This document shows positions 44,558 through 55,301 of a stretch of DNA of 64,000 nt, in pieces. Location of the stretch: the NCBI GenBank assembly GCA_026545765.1, contig CM048843.1, forward strand, positions 14,158,200 to 14,222,199. Direction: 5' to 3'. The notes under the pieces were generated by a model. The model searched no databases. It was not told where the DNA came from and worked only from the letters and a program-made list of their open reading frames with translations. The DNA is from Plantago major (lineage: Eukaryota > Streptophyta > Magnoliopsida > Lamiales > Plantaginaceae). How positions within the stretch are numbered: position 1 is the stretch's first letter; the number at the start of each line of letters is the position of its first letter. Position numbers and translations under genes: made by a program.

Positions 44558-45443
44558 GTAGCTGACCGGTTTAACTCTTATCTTGTGAAAAATTTTATAC
44601 TTATAAATCTTGTTACCTTATAAGAATTTCTTTGTTACAGGCTGAGTTAGAAATGCAGAAACAAGAGGAAGCTGAGAAGCTTGCCTCAAATACTGAAAAA
44701 GAGGTTCCTTCAACCTCAACTCTTGAGAAATCTGAGCCTGTGCCACAGGTAAATGATTCTTAAAAAGAATTAATTTTTCAGTAAAAATGTTTATGTGCTT
44801 ATTCATGATTGAATGTTTCTAACAGGCTCCAACTGAGATGGAAGAAGATAAGGCAGAAATGCCAGAGACAAATCCAGAGACCAACAAGGTTTCTGAAGAA
44901 TACATCACTGAGCCTTCAAACATGAAGGTATATGACAATCAAGTGACAAGCATTCTTCATCTTGGGTTATCCTTTATCTCTTCTAATATTCAATACTTTC
45001 TACTTACAGGCTATTTCAGAAGTAGAAATGCAAGGGGATAAAGTTGCGACTTCCCCTGCATCAATGGAAATTGATGAAGCCCCCAAGGCAGCATCACTCG
45101 AAAGAACACCAGAAACTGCACAAGTTTCTGAGAAAAATGAATCTGAGCTTCCTTTTGAGGAAGTAAGTAGCACAAATCAGAATTCATTAAAAGCATATTT
45201 ATGCATAGATTCTTTCAAACTATTTCCTAAGTATTGTATTCCTCTCAGGTTCAAGAAAGAAAGGTTGCTGAGAACCAGACTTCAAAGTCTCCATCTCACA
45301 ACAAGATATCTGAGACACCAATTGTCTCAGTAGAACAAGTCTCTGAGCCTGAAGTACTTACTCAGGTAACACAGAAACTAAACTACACTTCTACTCAGAT
45401 ATCTACAAAAGTTTTGAAGCTCACTCAAAACTCTTTCTTTCAG
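44558..45443 (+). CDS. ORF3 exons 2-5 of Copia-2 with five short introns
   Basis: Introns: 44558-44640 (83 bp), 44749-44825 (77), 44928-45009 (82), 45163-45248 (86), 45366-45443 (78). All start GT and end AG after a pyrimidine tract (TTACAG, TAACAG, TTACAG, CTCAG, TTTCAG). Exons: 44641-44748 (36 codons), 44826-44927 (34), 45010-45162 (51), 45249-45365 (39), all phase 0. Exons 2-4 and 6 begin with GCT (Ala). They encode acidic, Glu/Pro/Ser/Thr-rich segments (AELEMQKQEEAEK, APTEMEEDKAEMPE). The similar exon-intron modules suggest origin by tandem duplication. Introns 1-4 would stop or shift the frame if kept; intron 5 is in frame and open. No transcript was seen. Confidence 0.7.
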
Positions 45444-47736
45444 GCTCAAACAGATGCAAAGCAGGTTCCCATTGAAGAGACAAGGGACCTACTTCACTTC
45501 TTCAAAGCTCACACCCTGCCAAAGCACATTAAATGCTTCAAGAAATGGCAAAGGTTAAGGTGCTCTGATCTCTCTGAAATATTGAGAATCACAGATCAAC
45601 CAATCAGACGAGCACGAGCTCTTGACCTGGAAACATATGTCCAAGCAATGTTCCCTATAGAACAATATACAGTTGCGACTCTACTACATAAGGACTTTTC
45701 CAGAGAAGTGGCACATAGTTTGATACATGCCTTTGAACAAGCAGATGGTCAGACAAGATTACAGATGGCATTCAAGCCAGTCCCCTGCACTTCTGCAGTT
45801 TATACCTTCTGAACAAGAAGAAGTTAATGGGCAGAAGATCACTATCCCGAAAGTGATCAATCTTGTATCTGAAGATGATGAGGAGGAAGAAATGAATGAA
45901 AATTACTTTGATGAACCTCCCACTGACCATCACCAAAAGGATGATAATGACAAAAAGGATGATGATGATGCCCCTGCACCAGGGACCGGAGGAATTTCAC
46001 AGAGAAACAATGCCTCAGCTGCTGAAAAGCAAACTGAGAAGACTTCACAGAAATCTCCGTCTTCATCACCTCAGAAATCTACTCATCCATCTTCTAACCA
46101 ACACGCAGTTACTACTGAACAAGTAGTTGAGCTTTCTGAAGAAACAAATAAGAAAATACTAAACACTCAAACTAGATCTGCTCAACTCAGACAATTGTTG
46201 GAAGAAGAACAACAGCTCCATCTTCAACTGGAAGATCAAATAGCTAAATCCAGAGATAAGATTGATCAACTACAAGATCTATACTTAGAAGAAATGATTG
46301 CTTACTCTGAAGTTAAGAGCTACGGGATGCTGTGCAAAAGATCACCAAAGAACTCGATACTGAAGAAGTATCTGAAGTCAAGCATGATGCTAAGGCTGCA
46401 TCATCTTCAAAAGAAGTACCATCCTCCTCCCAGAAAGGAAAGAAACCAATCTCTGAGATGGTTGCTGGAATCGATACAATCGATGAAAATGTCCAAGAGG
46501 ATGAAGATCACTGGGCTAATCACTCAGATGATGAAGAAGACAAGACTTTGGCAGAGCACCGCAATGAACATTTAGCGGTTTCTCACCTGAAAAGGAAGTT
46601 GATTGCTCCTACAATATTCAACAAACTGCCAAACGTCCACTCCCATGAATACATGAACAGTGCAATCTGGCTACTCAACAAGGAGATGTCTTCACGAGAA
46701 TAAGGAAGTAATTGCCTCCGTCCCTCGAGATGAGAAAATTCATCGAGCTCATCACTCGAGAGAACAACTAGCATAGTCATTGCTCGAAAGACACAGGAAT
46801 GATAAGGGACGATGATGCGTCTTTAGTGAAAAAGCTTTCCAAGAGGCAAGTTACATCTTTGGAAAAGCAGATGCCATCCTAGGCCCATTGGCAGAGCTCA
46901 CTGATAAGGACAATGGACTTATCAAGCAAAATCAGGAGCTCAAAACTGAACTTCAGAAGTTGGTCACTGCCTATAATTATTTACAAGGGCATTTTGACTC
47001 TCTCTCAGATTCCTTTATGAGACTGAGTCAGCCAACAATGACTAAGGGGGAAAGAAAGTACAAATCTGGACCTCAAAGTCAGGGGGAATGGGAAGAAGGA
47101 GATGAAAACAAGAAGAAATCTGGAGCTGGTGCGGCTCAGAAAGGAAGAAGAAAAACTTCCCAGCCACCACTCAGAATCAATATACCCTCCTCAAGCCAAG
47201 CTGCTTTGCAAATAGTAGCTGCTTCACAGAAACCCACTGAAGGAACCAAAATGGTAACAAGGGCCATGGCACAGAAACCTCCAAGGAGTACCAAGGCTCC
47301 AAGGAGAAGACAAGTTAGAGGGATTGATGAATCTTCTGAAGAAGAAGAAGAAGAAGGTCAAATCAAGTCCCAGGGCAATGAAGAAGGCTGTAAAACTCCA
47401 ACAAGATTCAATCTTGATGATGATGAGGAATCTGATGAAGATGAAGCTCCTCTTCACAAGAAAAGGAAAATTGAAAGCCTAACTGAGCCCATAGCTGCAA
47501 AGCCCCTAGCAGCTAAAACACCCTCTGGAAATACCAAGTCTATCCAGGGTGGTGGTTCTTCAAGCAACAACCCCAAAGAGAATTCAAGACAGAGAAGGAA
47601 CAGACTGAGAGCTGAGCAAAGACAAAGTCAACTTCCACTCAGGCCAGAAGAAGCCAAAATTGAGTATGTGAAGTATGACAATGATTCCTCTGTCTACAGG
47701 TGCATCAATCAAAAGAATGGCTATTGGATTCTGTAA
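45444..47736 (+). CDS. ORF3 exon 6 of Copia-2, main part
   Basis: Starts AQTDAKQVPIEETRDLLHFF after the intron 5 acceptor. Frameshifts near 45785, 46318 and 46690-46860 divide it. In order: a helical domain (LRCSDLSEILRITDQP), an acidic segment, a coiled coil (LRQLLEEEQQLHLQLEDQ, about 46165-46320), a second helical segment, the basic/low-complexity linker (KAPRRRQVRG, a short Glu tract) and SSVYRCINQKNGYWIL. TAA at 47734 is one base different from GAA in Copia-1 and only interrupts the frame, which continues at 47737. Confidence 0.72.
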
Positions 47737-48264
47737 CTGAAGCATCTGTTGGTAAATTCAAGATTTCCAGAACCAATCCATAAACAACTAATGGCATGGA
47801 GAAAGAATAAACCTACCTTGATCAACACCAATCACATCAAAGCATGGTTGGATTTTGAAGTTATCAAGAGAACTGAAGCCATGAAGAAGGACCTCTCTGA
47901 TGATTGTCCATATGGAAAGCCAGATGATGTGCACAAAATTCTGAATATCACAGGAACAGGCACAAGACCAAGACTTGCTGTGGAACCCTATGAGTCGTTC
48001 TATCTGACAGAAGATCAATACAAGGGTGACATCAGATATCTGAAGATTATCTACGAATACTTCAAGCTTTCAGATATCAGAATAGAGCATGCCTGGAAGT
48101 GGGGAAAGTACCTATGGGTCAAGCATTTTGCCAAGAAAAATCCTACCAAAACCTACAAAGAGGTCTGTGGATTTGCCAGAGACACAGAGATGCTCATCAG
48201 AACTCTTCTCTATGATTATTCTGATGACATCAAAAGGTTTGGAGATAGGAAATTTGTAGACTGA
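47737..48264 (+). CDS. ORF3 C-terminal domain of Copia-2
   Basis: Open in the frame of exon 6 to TGA 48262. It holds NTNHIKAWLDFEVI, EPYESFYLTEDQYKGD and IEHAWKWGKYLWVKHFA, matching Copia-1 19244-19687 closely. No family recognised. Confidence 0.74.
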   Translation: MKHLLVNSRFPEPIHKQLMAWRKNKPTLINTNHIKAWLDFEVIKRTEAMKKDLSDDCPYGKPDDVHKILNITGTGTRPRLAVEPYESFYLTEDQYKGDIRYLKIIYEYFKLSDIRIEHAWKWGKYLWVKHFAKKNPTKTYKEVCGFARDTEMLIRTLLYDYSDDIKRFGDRKFVD

Positions 48265-48649
48265 TCCATAGAAATACTGTTGAAGACTTGAAGATTGAAG
48301 ACTTGAAGACTAGTCTATTAGGATGTTTACTTGGAGCTTGGTTACTCCCGTTGTCCTAATTTACTATGTAGTTTTTGTATTTTTGCTGACTGAGCTTAAC
48401 TCTATCATGTATTGAAGTTATCTGTAATCCTTATTTGTAACTTATCTGAAGAACTTACTCTCAGATAGTATTCTATAAAAGATAACTTGTCAGCAAAGAT
48501 CACACCTTGTGATTTGGTTGATGTCTACTACGCACTTAATTATATGAATTTGAAGATCTTAAGAAAAGATTAAGTGGTGGATTGTTTCCTCATCCAGATT
48601 TGTAATAGGTAAAGATAGTCATCGTTGACTGATCAAAAAGGGGGAAATT
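48265..48649 (+). promoter_or_regulatory. 3' non-coding region and polypurine tract of Copia-2
   Basis: No ORF. It ends in AAAAAGGGGGAAATT at 48635-48649, touching the 3' LTR. Confidence 0.7.
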
Positions 48650-50401
48650 TGTTGGGAAATTTTCTTGTGAAATTTGTTGGGAAATTTCTTGAGAAATTTG
48701 TTAGGAATTTTGTTAGATATTTTGTAAAGAATATATGTTTAGTTTTGATCAGCAACATGATGACTTATCTTAGTCTCAGAAAGGTGATTAGTACTCTTGG
48801 TTCACTTGAACATTGTAAAAGAGGAAAACCACTAAGTATGATAGTCTAGCTAATCTTGTATAGGATCATAGGTCTCAAAATGTAACTTTTATTTTATGAA
48901 GAGAAGACCAAGAAGAAGTCATCCAAGCAGAAAGCTCAATGACATTGAAGTCTTGAAGAAAACTGCACAAGATTACTGAATCTGTTGTTCAGATATCTTA
49001 GCCAGATATCTTAAAGACACGAATAGTTTCAAACAAACTGTGTCACAAGAGATATCTGAGAAATAAGAGACATATCTGAAAACAAGGAAAGTGTCCACAG
49101 ATATCTATTCTCAGATACCTTGAGCATTAGTCACATTTCTGAAAAAGAAATATATTGCAAACAAAAATTGTTTCAATAAATACGAGTGGTATCTGAAGAT
49201 TATAGATAAGGATGTGCAAAGAATCAGACAACACTAGTCTCTGATACAAAGCATAGTTCCGTTGACACTATAGGACAAAAAGTATAATACAATGCATTTA
49301 ATGCACGGACAGAGATGTCTGAATAAAAGCAACGACTACGGGAAGAAGACAAAACCTTTCATAAGATTATACACAGATATCAATAGTTTGAATTTGAGCC
49401 TAACGGATACTATTCTAACGGCACTCAAATTCATCTATAAATATCAACACTTAGACTGCTTGAGAAGATACACTGAACACCTTGAACTGCATACAAACGC
49501 TGAACGTCTTACTCTCTCAAAGCAACTTACTTATCCTAAAAGCTTTCTGTTGCGACCAAAGCTTTTGATCTTGAGTAAACACTGAAGTTCTAAGTGTCCT
49601 GATCCTAAACAAGCAAAGCTATATGTGAAGGAGTTGAATCAAAAGATCAACTATCTGAGATTCATTCTCTTGAACAGATATCATAAGACTTGGGTCAGTA
49701 AAATCGAACAAGATACCATACGCTGTAAAGTGTATTAAGTAACTTGGTTTACAGAGCTATCTGATTAACTGAAAAGTTATTTAGACGCTCATCTGACAAC
49801 TCAAACCAAAACCAACACCATAACTGGCGTGGAGTACAGGAAGTACTTAGTTTGAAAAATCAGGGAATAACTCCAAGGTTACCGGAGTATAGGAAGTACT
49901 TGATTTGGGAAACTAAGGAATAACTCCAAGGTTATTGAGTATAGGAAGTACTTAGCTTGGGAAGCTAGGGAATAACTCAAAGGTTTCTGAGTATAGGAAG
50001 TACTTGGCTGTGAAAGCCGGGGAACAACTCAGGGGGAACATTTGGTTGGGAACCAATTGTTAAGAATCTTAGAATAGGATTATTGCAAGGAGATCTCAAT
50101 TATCTGTTCTAGTGAATTCTAGGTCTCTGATAGACCGAAGTGGATTAGTTGGAGGATTACGCCACCTCCAGATACCACTATACTTGCTGTGTCATTTACC
50201 TTTCTGTATTTACATTTTAGCAACACACACACATATTAACTATTTCTGCACTTATCTTTATTAAGTCTTCCGCACTCTGATTCTAAGTATCAGATATCCA
50301 TTCAGATATCTGAGAAATAATTGTTATCGACAAAAGTTTTAAAAGACTATTCACCCCCCCCCCCCCTCTAGTCTTTTACTTTGTTGTTATCTGGACCAAC
50401 A
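48650..50401 (+). repeat. 3' LTR of Copia-2
   Basis: 1752 bp. Has one TGTTGGGAAATT-like unit fewer at its start than the 5' LTR but is otherwise very similar; small losses in the 5' copy at 35200-35520 are mostly CTG or CAG turned to CG or lost. Confidence 0.92.
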
Positions 50402-50847
50402 CACTTTTATAATTTATTTTTGTTCGTGTTTGAAGGATACAGTTTTTTTTAAACATGTATCCTTTACTAATTAATGGGTCGTGTACGGTTAGAGGACCTG
50501 ATATAAAATATATGATATCAACCCGTCTGGTCCTGTACGAATTCGGGTTGGATCTTACCCCTTTAAAAGCATGTGGCGAGTTGTGTTTTATATAGTTAAC
50601 ATAAAAAAAATACTTAATCATTTTGTATTGGATAAATGACTGCCCACCGAAACTATGACCAACGTCGTTTACATAAAAGTTTGTCTGTATTATTTTATTG
50701 ATTAATTTATTATGTCACTCTGTCATTCTCTTTCTATTTATTATTAAAAGAAAACTATACATTGGCATGAGGGGGGGGGGGGGGGGAGGGGTTCTGGCAT
50801 ATACTCTCTAGGCGGGAAAACTCTCTTCGATCTTCTCTCAACTTTCT
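50402..50847 (+). mobile_element. Helitron-like repeat A, part between Copia-2 and CACTA
   Basis: Matches 52470-52850 and 54900-55200 (for example TTTTTGTTCGTGTTTGAAGG, GACTGCCCACCGA, CTTTCTATTTATTATTAAAAG). It continues from 34081-34128 across Copia-2 and resumes after the CACTA element at 52008. No ORF. Confidence 0.6.
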
Positions 50848-52004
50848 CACTACAAGAATTCTGGCAAATAAAGACGGATATTAGCGACGGATAGAATCCG
50901 TCGCTAAATATGTCACTATTTAGCGACGGATAGAGTCCGTGACTATTTAGCGACATATAATTTTATCCGTCGCTAATTACGTTGACCAAAATAAAAAGCA
51001 AAAAAAAAAAAAATGAAAATTTAGCGACGGATAAATCTATCCGTCGCTAAATTCCGCAGAAACCCTAATATATATAATCATTCCTCCTTCCTCCCATCAC
51101 TAACAAACTCTTCTCCACCACTCCACCACCACCACCCACCACCACACCATTCGCCTCTCCACCACCACCACCACCACTACCTCCACCACCACACCACTCG
51201 CCTCTCCACCACCACCACCACTCCACCACCACCACCACCACCACCACCACCACTCGCCTCTCCACCACCACTCGCCTCTCCCACCACCACCTCCGCACCA
51301 CCACCACCACCACCACTCCACCTCCATTTCCACCACGATCGAGATCTCCCCACTGCCAAGCACCCAACCACCACCACCACCGGATCTCCGACTTCCTCCA
51401 TGCTCCAGATCCGTCCACCACTAGATTCTGCAAGATCTCGTCTAACATCAAGATCCAAGATCCGTAGAGATTTGCCATCCAAGATCTGCAAATAATTATA
51501 TTTTTTCATTTTTTTTAATGTTTAGGGTTTAGGTTTTGTTGTATCATTGTCGATTTATTGTATAAAATTGTCGATTTATTGTATCATTGTCGGTTTATCC
51601 GTATTGAATAAAATTGCCGATTTATCCGTATTGAATATCCGTATAAAATTGTCAATTAATTGTATCATCATCAATTCATCCGATTCGTCCCCAAATCGTC
51701 GATTCGTCTACAGATTAATAAAAATAAAAAAACAAAAAACCACCTATTTAGCGACGGAATACGTATCCGTCGCTAAATCCCCACCGCGAATTAGGTACGG
51801 ATAGTAATCCGTCCCTAAATCGCGACGGAAGGTCAACGGATTTATCCGTCGCCAATTAGGGACGAATTCCTAATTCGTTTGAGACGCCCGTTTTTAAGAC
51901 GGGCGTCTCATCCGTCGCCCGATCCGTCGCTAAGGGATTAGCGACGAATCGGGTGGGCTTTAGCGACGGATAAATCTGTCGCTAAAGCCCGATTTTTTGT
52001 AGTG
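50848..52004 (+). mobile_element. non-autonomous CACTA (En/Spm) element
   Basis: Ends CACTACAAGAATTC and TTTTTTGTAGTG are inverted repeats, and the 3-bp target duplication TCT is present on both sides (50845-50847, 52005-52007). Subterminal regions carry many TTAGCGACGGAT and ATCCGTCGCTAA copies in both orientations (50881, 50930, 51024 on the left; 51750, 51960 and others on the right), the usual transposase-binding arrangement. The element is 1157 bp with no transposase gene, so it needs a helper. Confidence 0.92.
51060..51540. repeat. CCA-rich insert with telo-box motifs inside the CACTA element
   Basis: A (CCA)n-dominated block (about 51110-51390) is bordered by AAACCCTAA on + near 51061 and TTTAGGGTTTAGG near 51520. 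AAACCCTAA is a common motif in plant 5' leaders. The block may be a captured gene leader or first exon. The frames over it (minus: Trp/Gly/Val-rich; plus: His/Thr/Pro-rich) are repeat products, not convincing proteins. Confidence 0.5.
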
Positions 52005-52007
52005 TCT

Positions 52008-52877
52008 TGAGTCATAACGGGCATTTACCGTAGCATGTGCAATTATGATTGTATAATGATAATTTTTGTGTGTGGTGGGGTGACCACATACCACCGCGGT
52101 AGTTGGGGGCCTGGGGGGGGGGGGGGGTTGTGCTTAAAAAAACATACTGTATCATGTGAAATTATGTTTGTAGAATAATAATTTTTGTGTGTGTAGTGGG
52201 ATGACCACATACCACCGCGGTGGTTGGGGGATATGACAGATACTCTCTATGCGGGAAAACTCTCTCTCTACTTTCTTGATCTATAACGGGTATGGGGGGG
52301 GGGGGGATCTGACAGAAACTCTCTAGGCGGGGAAACTCTCTTTGATCTCCATAATGCGCCGCGTGGGGGGGGGGACGACCGTAACATATGAAATTATGTT
52401 TGTAGAATAATAATTTTTATGTTTGTGTGATGGGGTGACCACATTGGACAACGGGGGTTGTTAGGCTATTGATTGTGTTGTATACTTTTGTATTGTATTT
52501 TTGTTCGGGTTTGAGGGGGATACAAATTTTTTAAAAACATGTATCTGTTATTACTAATTAACACGTCTGGTACGGTAGGACCGGATATAAAATATATGTT
52601 ATCAACCTGTCGGATCCTGAACGAGTTAAGGTTGGATCCTACCCCTTTCAAAGCATATCCGTCATGATGAGTCGTATTTTCACATTTTCTATAGTTAGCA
52701 TAAAAACGACTCAATTATATAGTATTTGATGAAGAATGACTGCCCACCGACACCGCGGCCAACGTTGTTTACAAGTAAGTTTGACTACTTATTTTATTGA
52801 GTAATTTATTTTGTTCTCCTCTTTCTATTATTGTTAAAAGTAAATTATACCGTGGCATCGCCATGGGTTAGTACTAG
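52008..52877 (+). mobile_element. Helitron-like repeat A, 3' part with terminal hairpin and CTAG
   Basis: The end has a hairpin CCGTGGCATCGCCATGG (52850-52866), then GGTTAGTA and CTAG (52874-52877) before T, the typical Helitron 3' terminus. Inside are modules of about 110-240 bp spacing with AATAATAATTTTT, GGTGACCACAT and ACCACCGCGG (52060, 52170, 52410). No Rep/helicase gene, so non-autonomous. Several long G runs may be length-uncertain. Confidence 0.6.
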
Positions 52878-52944
52878 TATATGTAAAGCACAAGGGGCTA
52901 AACCCGACCAGATTCATTCAGTCCTATGTGGAATTTTGTGGAAT

Positions 52945-53413
52945 TAGTTGTATTTTAGCCAGTATATATTTCACTGTTATTTTTAGTATGTTAACTGTAT
53001 ATATTGTTTTTATTAAATTTCATATAACTTTATCTGCAAAAATCCAAAAAATATTTTGAACATATATTTGAATTCGTCGTGACAAGGCGAATCCATAGAC
53101 ACCAATTTTGAATACTATTATTACATAAATAAATTATTTTATTCATTAAAATTAAATATAAATTTATTAAATAAGATAAGATGAATTAATGGAATTTTAA
53201 TTTAAAAAATAGAGTATTTATTAAATTAATTCAATACTACGTGAAAATAGTTGCATTTCAACCAGTATATATTTTACTGTTTATTTTTGGTACGTTGGCT
53301 GCATATATAGTTTTTATTAAATCTCATATAAATTTACCTACAAACTCTGAAAAATATTTTTAACATATATTTGAATTCACCATGATAAGACGAATATATA
53401 TAAACCAATCTAG

Positions 53414-53457
<44 letters not shown>

Positions 53458-53640
53458 ATAATTCATTTCATTCACTAAAATAAAATATTAATCTCATATA
53501 AATTTATCTACAAAAATCCAAAAAATATATTTGGATTCGTCGTGACAAGAGGAATCTATAAACACCAATCTTGGATAATATTATTAATTAAATAAATTGT
53601 TTTATTCATTAAAATAAACTATAAATTAATTAAATAAGAT
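52945..53640. repeat. AT-rich tandem repeat, about 303-bp unit
   Basis: Unit 1 begins near 52948 (TTGTATTTTAGCCAGTATAT) and unit 2 near 53251 (TTGCATTTCAACCAGTATAT), 303 bp apart. A third, shortened copy carries the ATCTCATATAAATTTATCTAC block at 53491. The same sequence starts again at about 63890 and runs off the window. Confidence 0.75.
53414..53456. repeat. TTA microsatellite
   Basis: About 14 uninterrupted TTA units inside the second AT-rich repeat unit. Confidence 0.9.
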
Positions 53641-54468
53641 AAAATAAAATAATGGAATTTTAAAAATTAAAAGTGACTCATTAAAACACATTATATATAA
53701 TTAACGTGGCATCAAGCGTTTAAAAAGAGACTCATTTTCAATAGTTTAGCATCACACATTCTGGACAAACTAAAATGTACGATTATTTTGATTAGCCTCA
53801 TATATATCTATACGGCCATACCATTTGTGCACTTTCGGTTATTCTGGGCACTTTCGTATATTTTTTTGCTATTCTCTAAAGTTGATGGTTTACTTTGAAG
53901 CACACATGATCTGCATGTGCATAATGATACTTGAGCGCTATCTAATTACTTGGACATTTTCTAATACAAAATTAATGTAAAAAGAAATTCATTTTAAATG
54001 GCAATGTAGAATTTAAAATTTTGTTAACTCTCTACGTTTCTTTTTATTTTTGAATTTAGGTTTCGACTTTTCTCTAAATATTTATGTATGAGAAATAATG
54101 CATAATTGTAGGAGATAGTGAATAAAGTAGAAGAGGTGAGAAGGTAAAGAATAGAGTAAAAAAAATTCAATTTTTTGGCATGTGAAGATGAGATCTATCC
54201 ATATATTATACAGACAATATTTTATTATCAATTCTAACTATATGGTAAAGAATCAGTTTTTATTATCCTAGACGTGCTCTTTTCTGTTCCAGAAGATAGA
54301 GATACACATGAGTTAATTGGTGGTGTGTTGATCTTTACATGTTTATCAACAACATTTTACATGTGAAGACTTTCAATTTCCTTTCCTTTCTGTATAAGAT
54401 TCAATCGGTAGGATGATATATAAGGGTTCTCTTCTCTACGGTTTCTGGCTGGAAGGACTGGTTCTATC

Positions 54469-55230
54469 TCTAGGTGGAAAAACTCTCTTCTGCTTCTTTG
54501 TACTTTCTTCCTCCATAACTTGAGAAGTTATGGAAAAACAACCGCACCATGTGAAATTATATTTGTAGAATAATAATTTTTGTGTCTTTGGTGGGGGGTG
54601 ACACATACCACCGCGAGGTTGTCGGGAACCGGTGGGTTGAAAAAAACAACCGTACCGCGGGGGTTGTTGGGATGGGGGAGGGGGTGTTGTGGGAAAAAAA
54701 AGACAACCTTACCATGTGAAATTATGTTTGTAGAATAATAATTTTTGAGTCTTTGGGGGAGTGATGCATACCACCGCGGGGTTGTTGGGAACCAATGGTT
54801 GGAAAAACAACCGTAACATGTGAAATTATGTATGTATAATTTTTTTTTTTTTTTTTTTTTTTGTGCTTGGTGGGGTGAACACATACCACCGCGTGGCTTG
54901 TTGGGAACACCCTATTAATTGTGTTGTATACTTTTGTATTTTGTTTTGGTTCCGTTTGAGGGATAGAATTTTTTATAAAAAAATATGTACCTGTTACTAA
55001 TTAATAAGTCGGGTACGGTATGACCCTATTTTTACATTTTCTATAGTTAACCTAAATAAACACTCAATGATATAATATTTGATGAAGAAGGACTACCGAC
55101 CGACACCGCGATCAGCGTTATTCACATAAATTTGACTACCTTATTTTATCATTTAATTTATTTTATCAGCCCCTTTCTATTTATTATTAAAAGTGAACTA
55201 TACCGTGGCATCGTCACGGGTTAGTACTAG
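54469..55230 (+). mobile_element. Helitron-like repeat B
   Basis: Starts with the CTCTAGGTGGAAAAACTCTC module and carries three internal units (54547, 54712, 54812) with GTGAAATTAT, AATAATAATTTTT and ACCACCGCG. It ends with hairpin CCGTGGCATCGTCACGG (55203-55219) and CTAG (55227-55230). No coding capacity. A T run near 54841 and several G runs are present. Confidence 0.6.
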
Positions 55231-55301
55231 TATATATTATGTAAAGCACAATGGTTTAAACCTCACCAGATTCATTCAGTCCTACTTGGAATTTTGTGAA
55301 A

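Larger units (their letters stand above)
34129..50401 (+). mobile_element. Copia-2: 16.3-kb Ty1/copia (Sirevirus-like) element
   Basis: LTRs at 34129-35880 and 48650-50401, both 1752 bp, start TGTTGGG and end CCAACA. The target duplication CACTT is perfect (34124-34128, 50402-50406). Same family and gene order as Copia-1. The third ORF is better preserved here and shows the intron structure. The insertion site is a Helitron-like repeat: the flanks joined across one CACTT match 52470-52510. Gag, protease-integrase and part of RT carry frameshifts, several in patches with CG for CAG/CTG. Confidence 0.93.
52878..54468. other. AT-rich repeats, no gene
   Basis: Contains the AT-rich tandem repeat (52945-53640), a TTA microsatellite and AT-rich sequence to 54468 with no supported ORF. 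Confidence 0.5.

Noticed and set aside
51065..51509. Minus-strand ORFs rich in Trp, Gly and Val
   Set aside because: They are the translation of the CCA/TGG repeat inside the CACTA element in several frames at once; no domain or codon signal.
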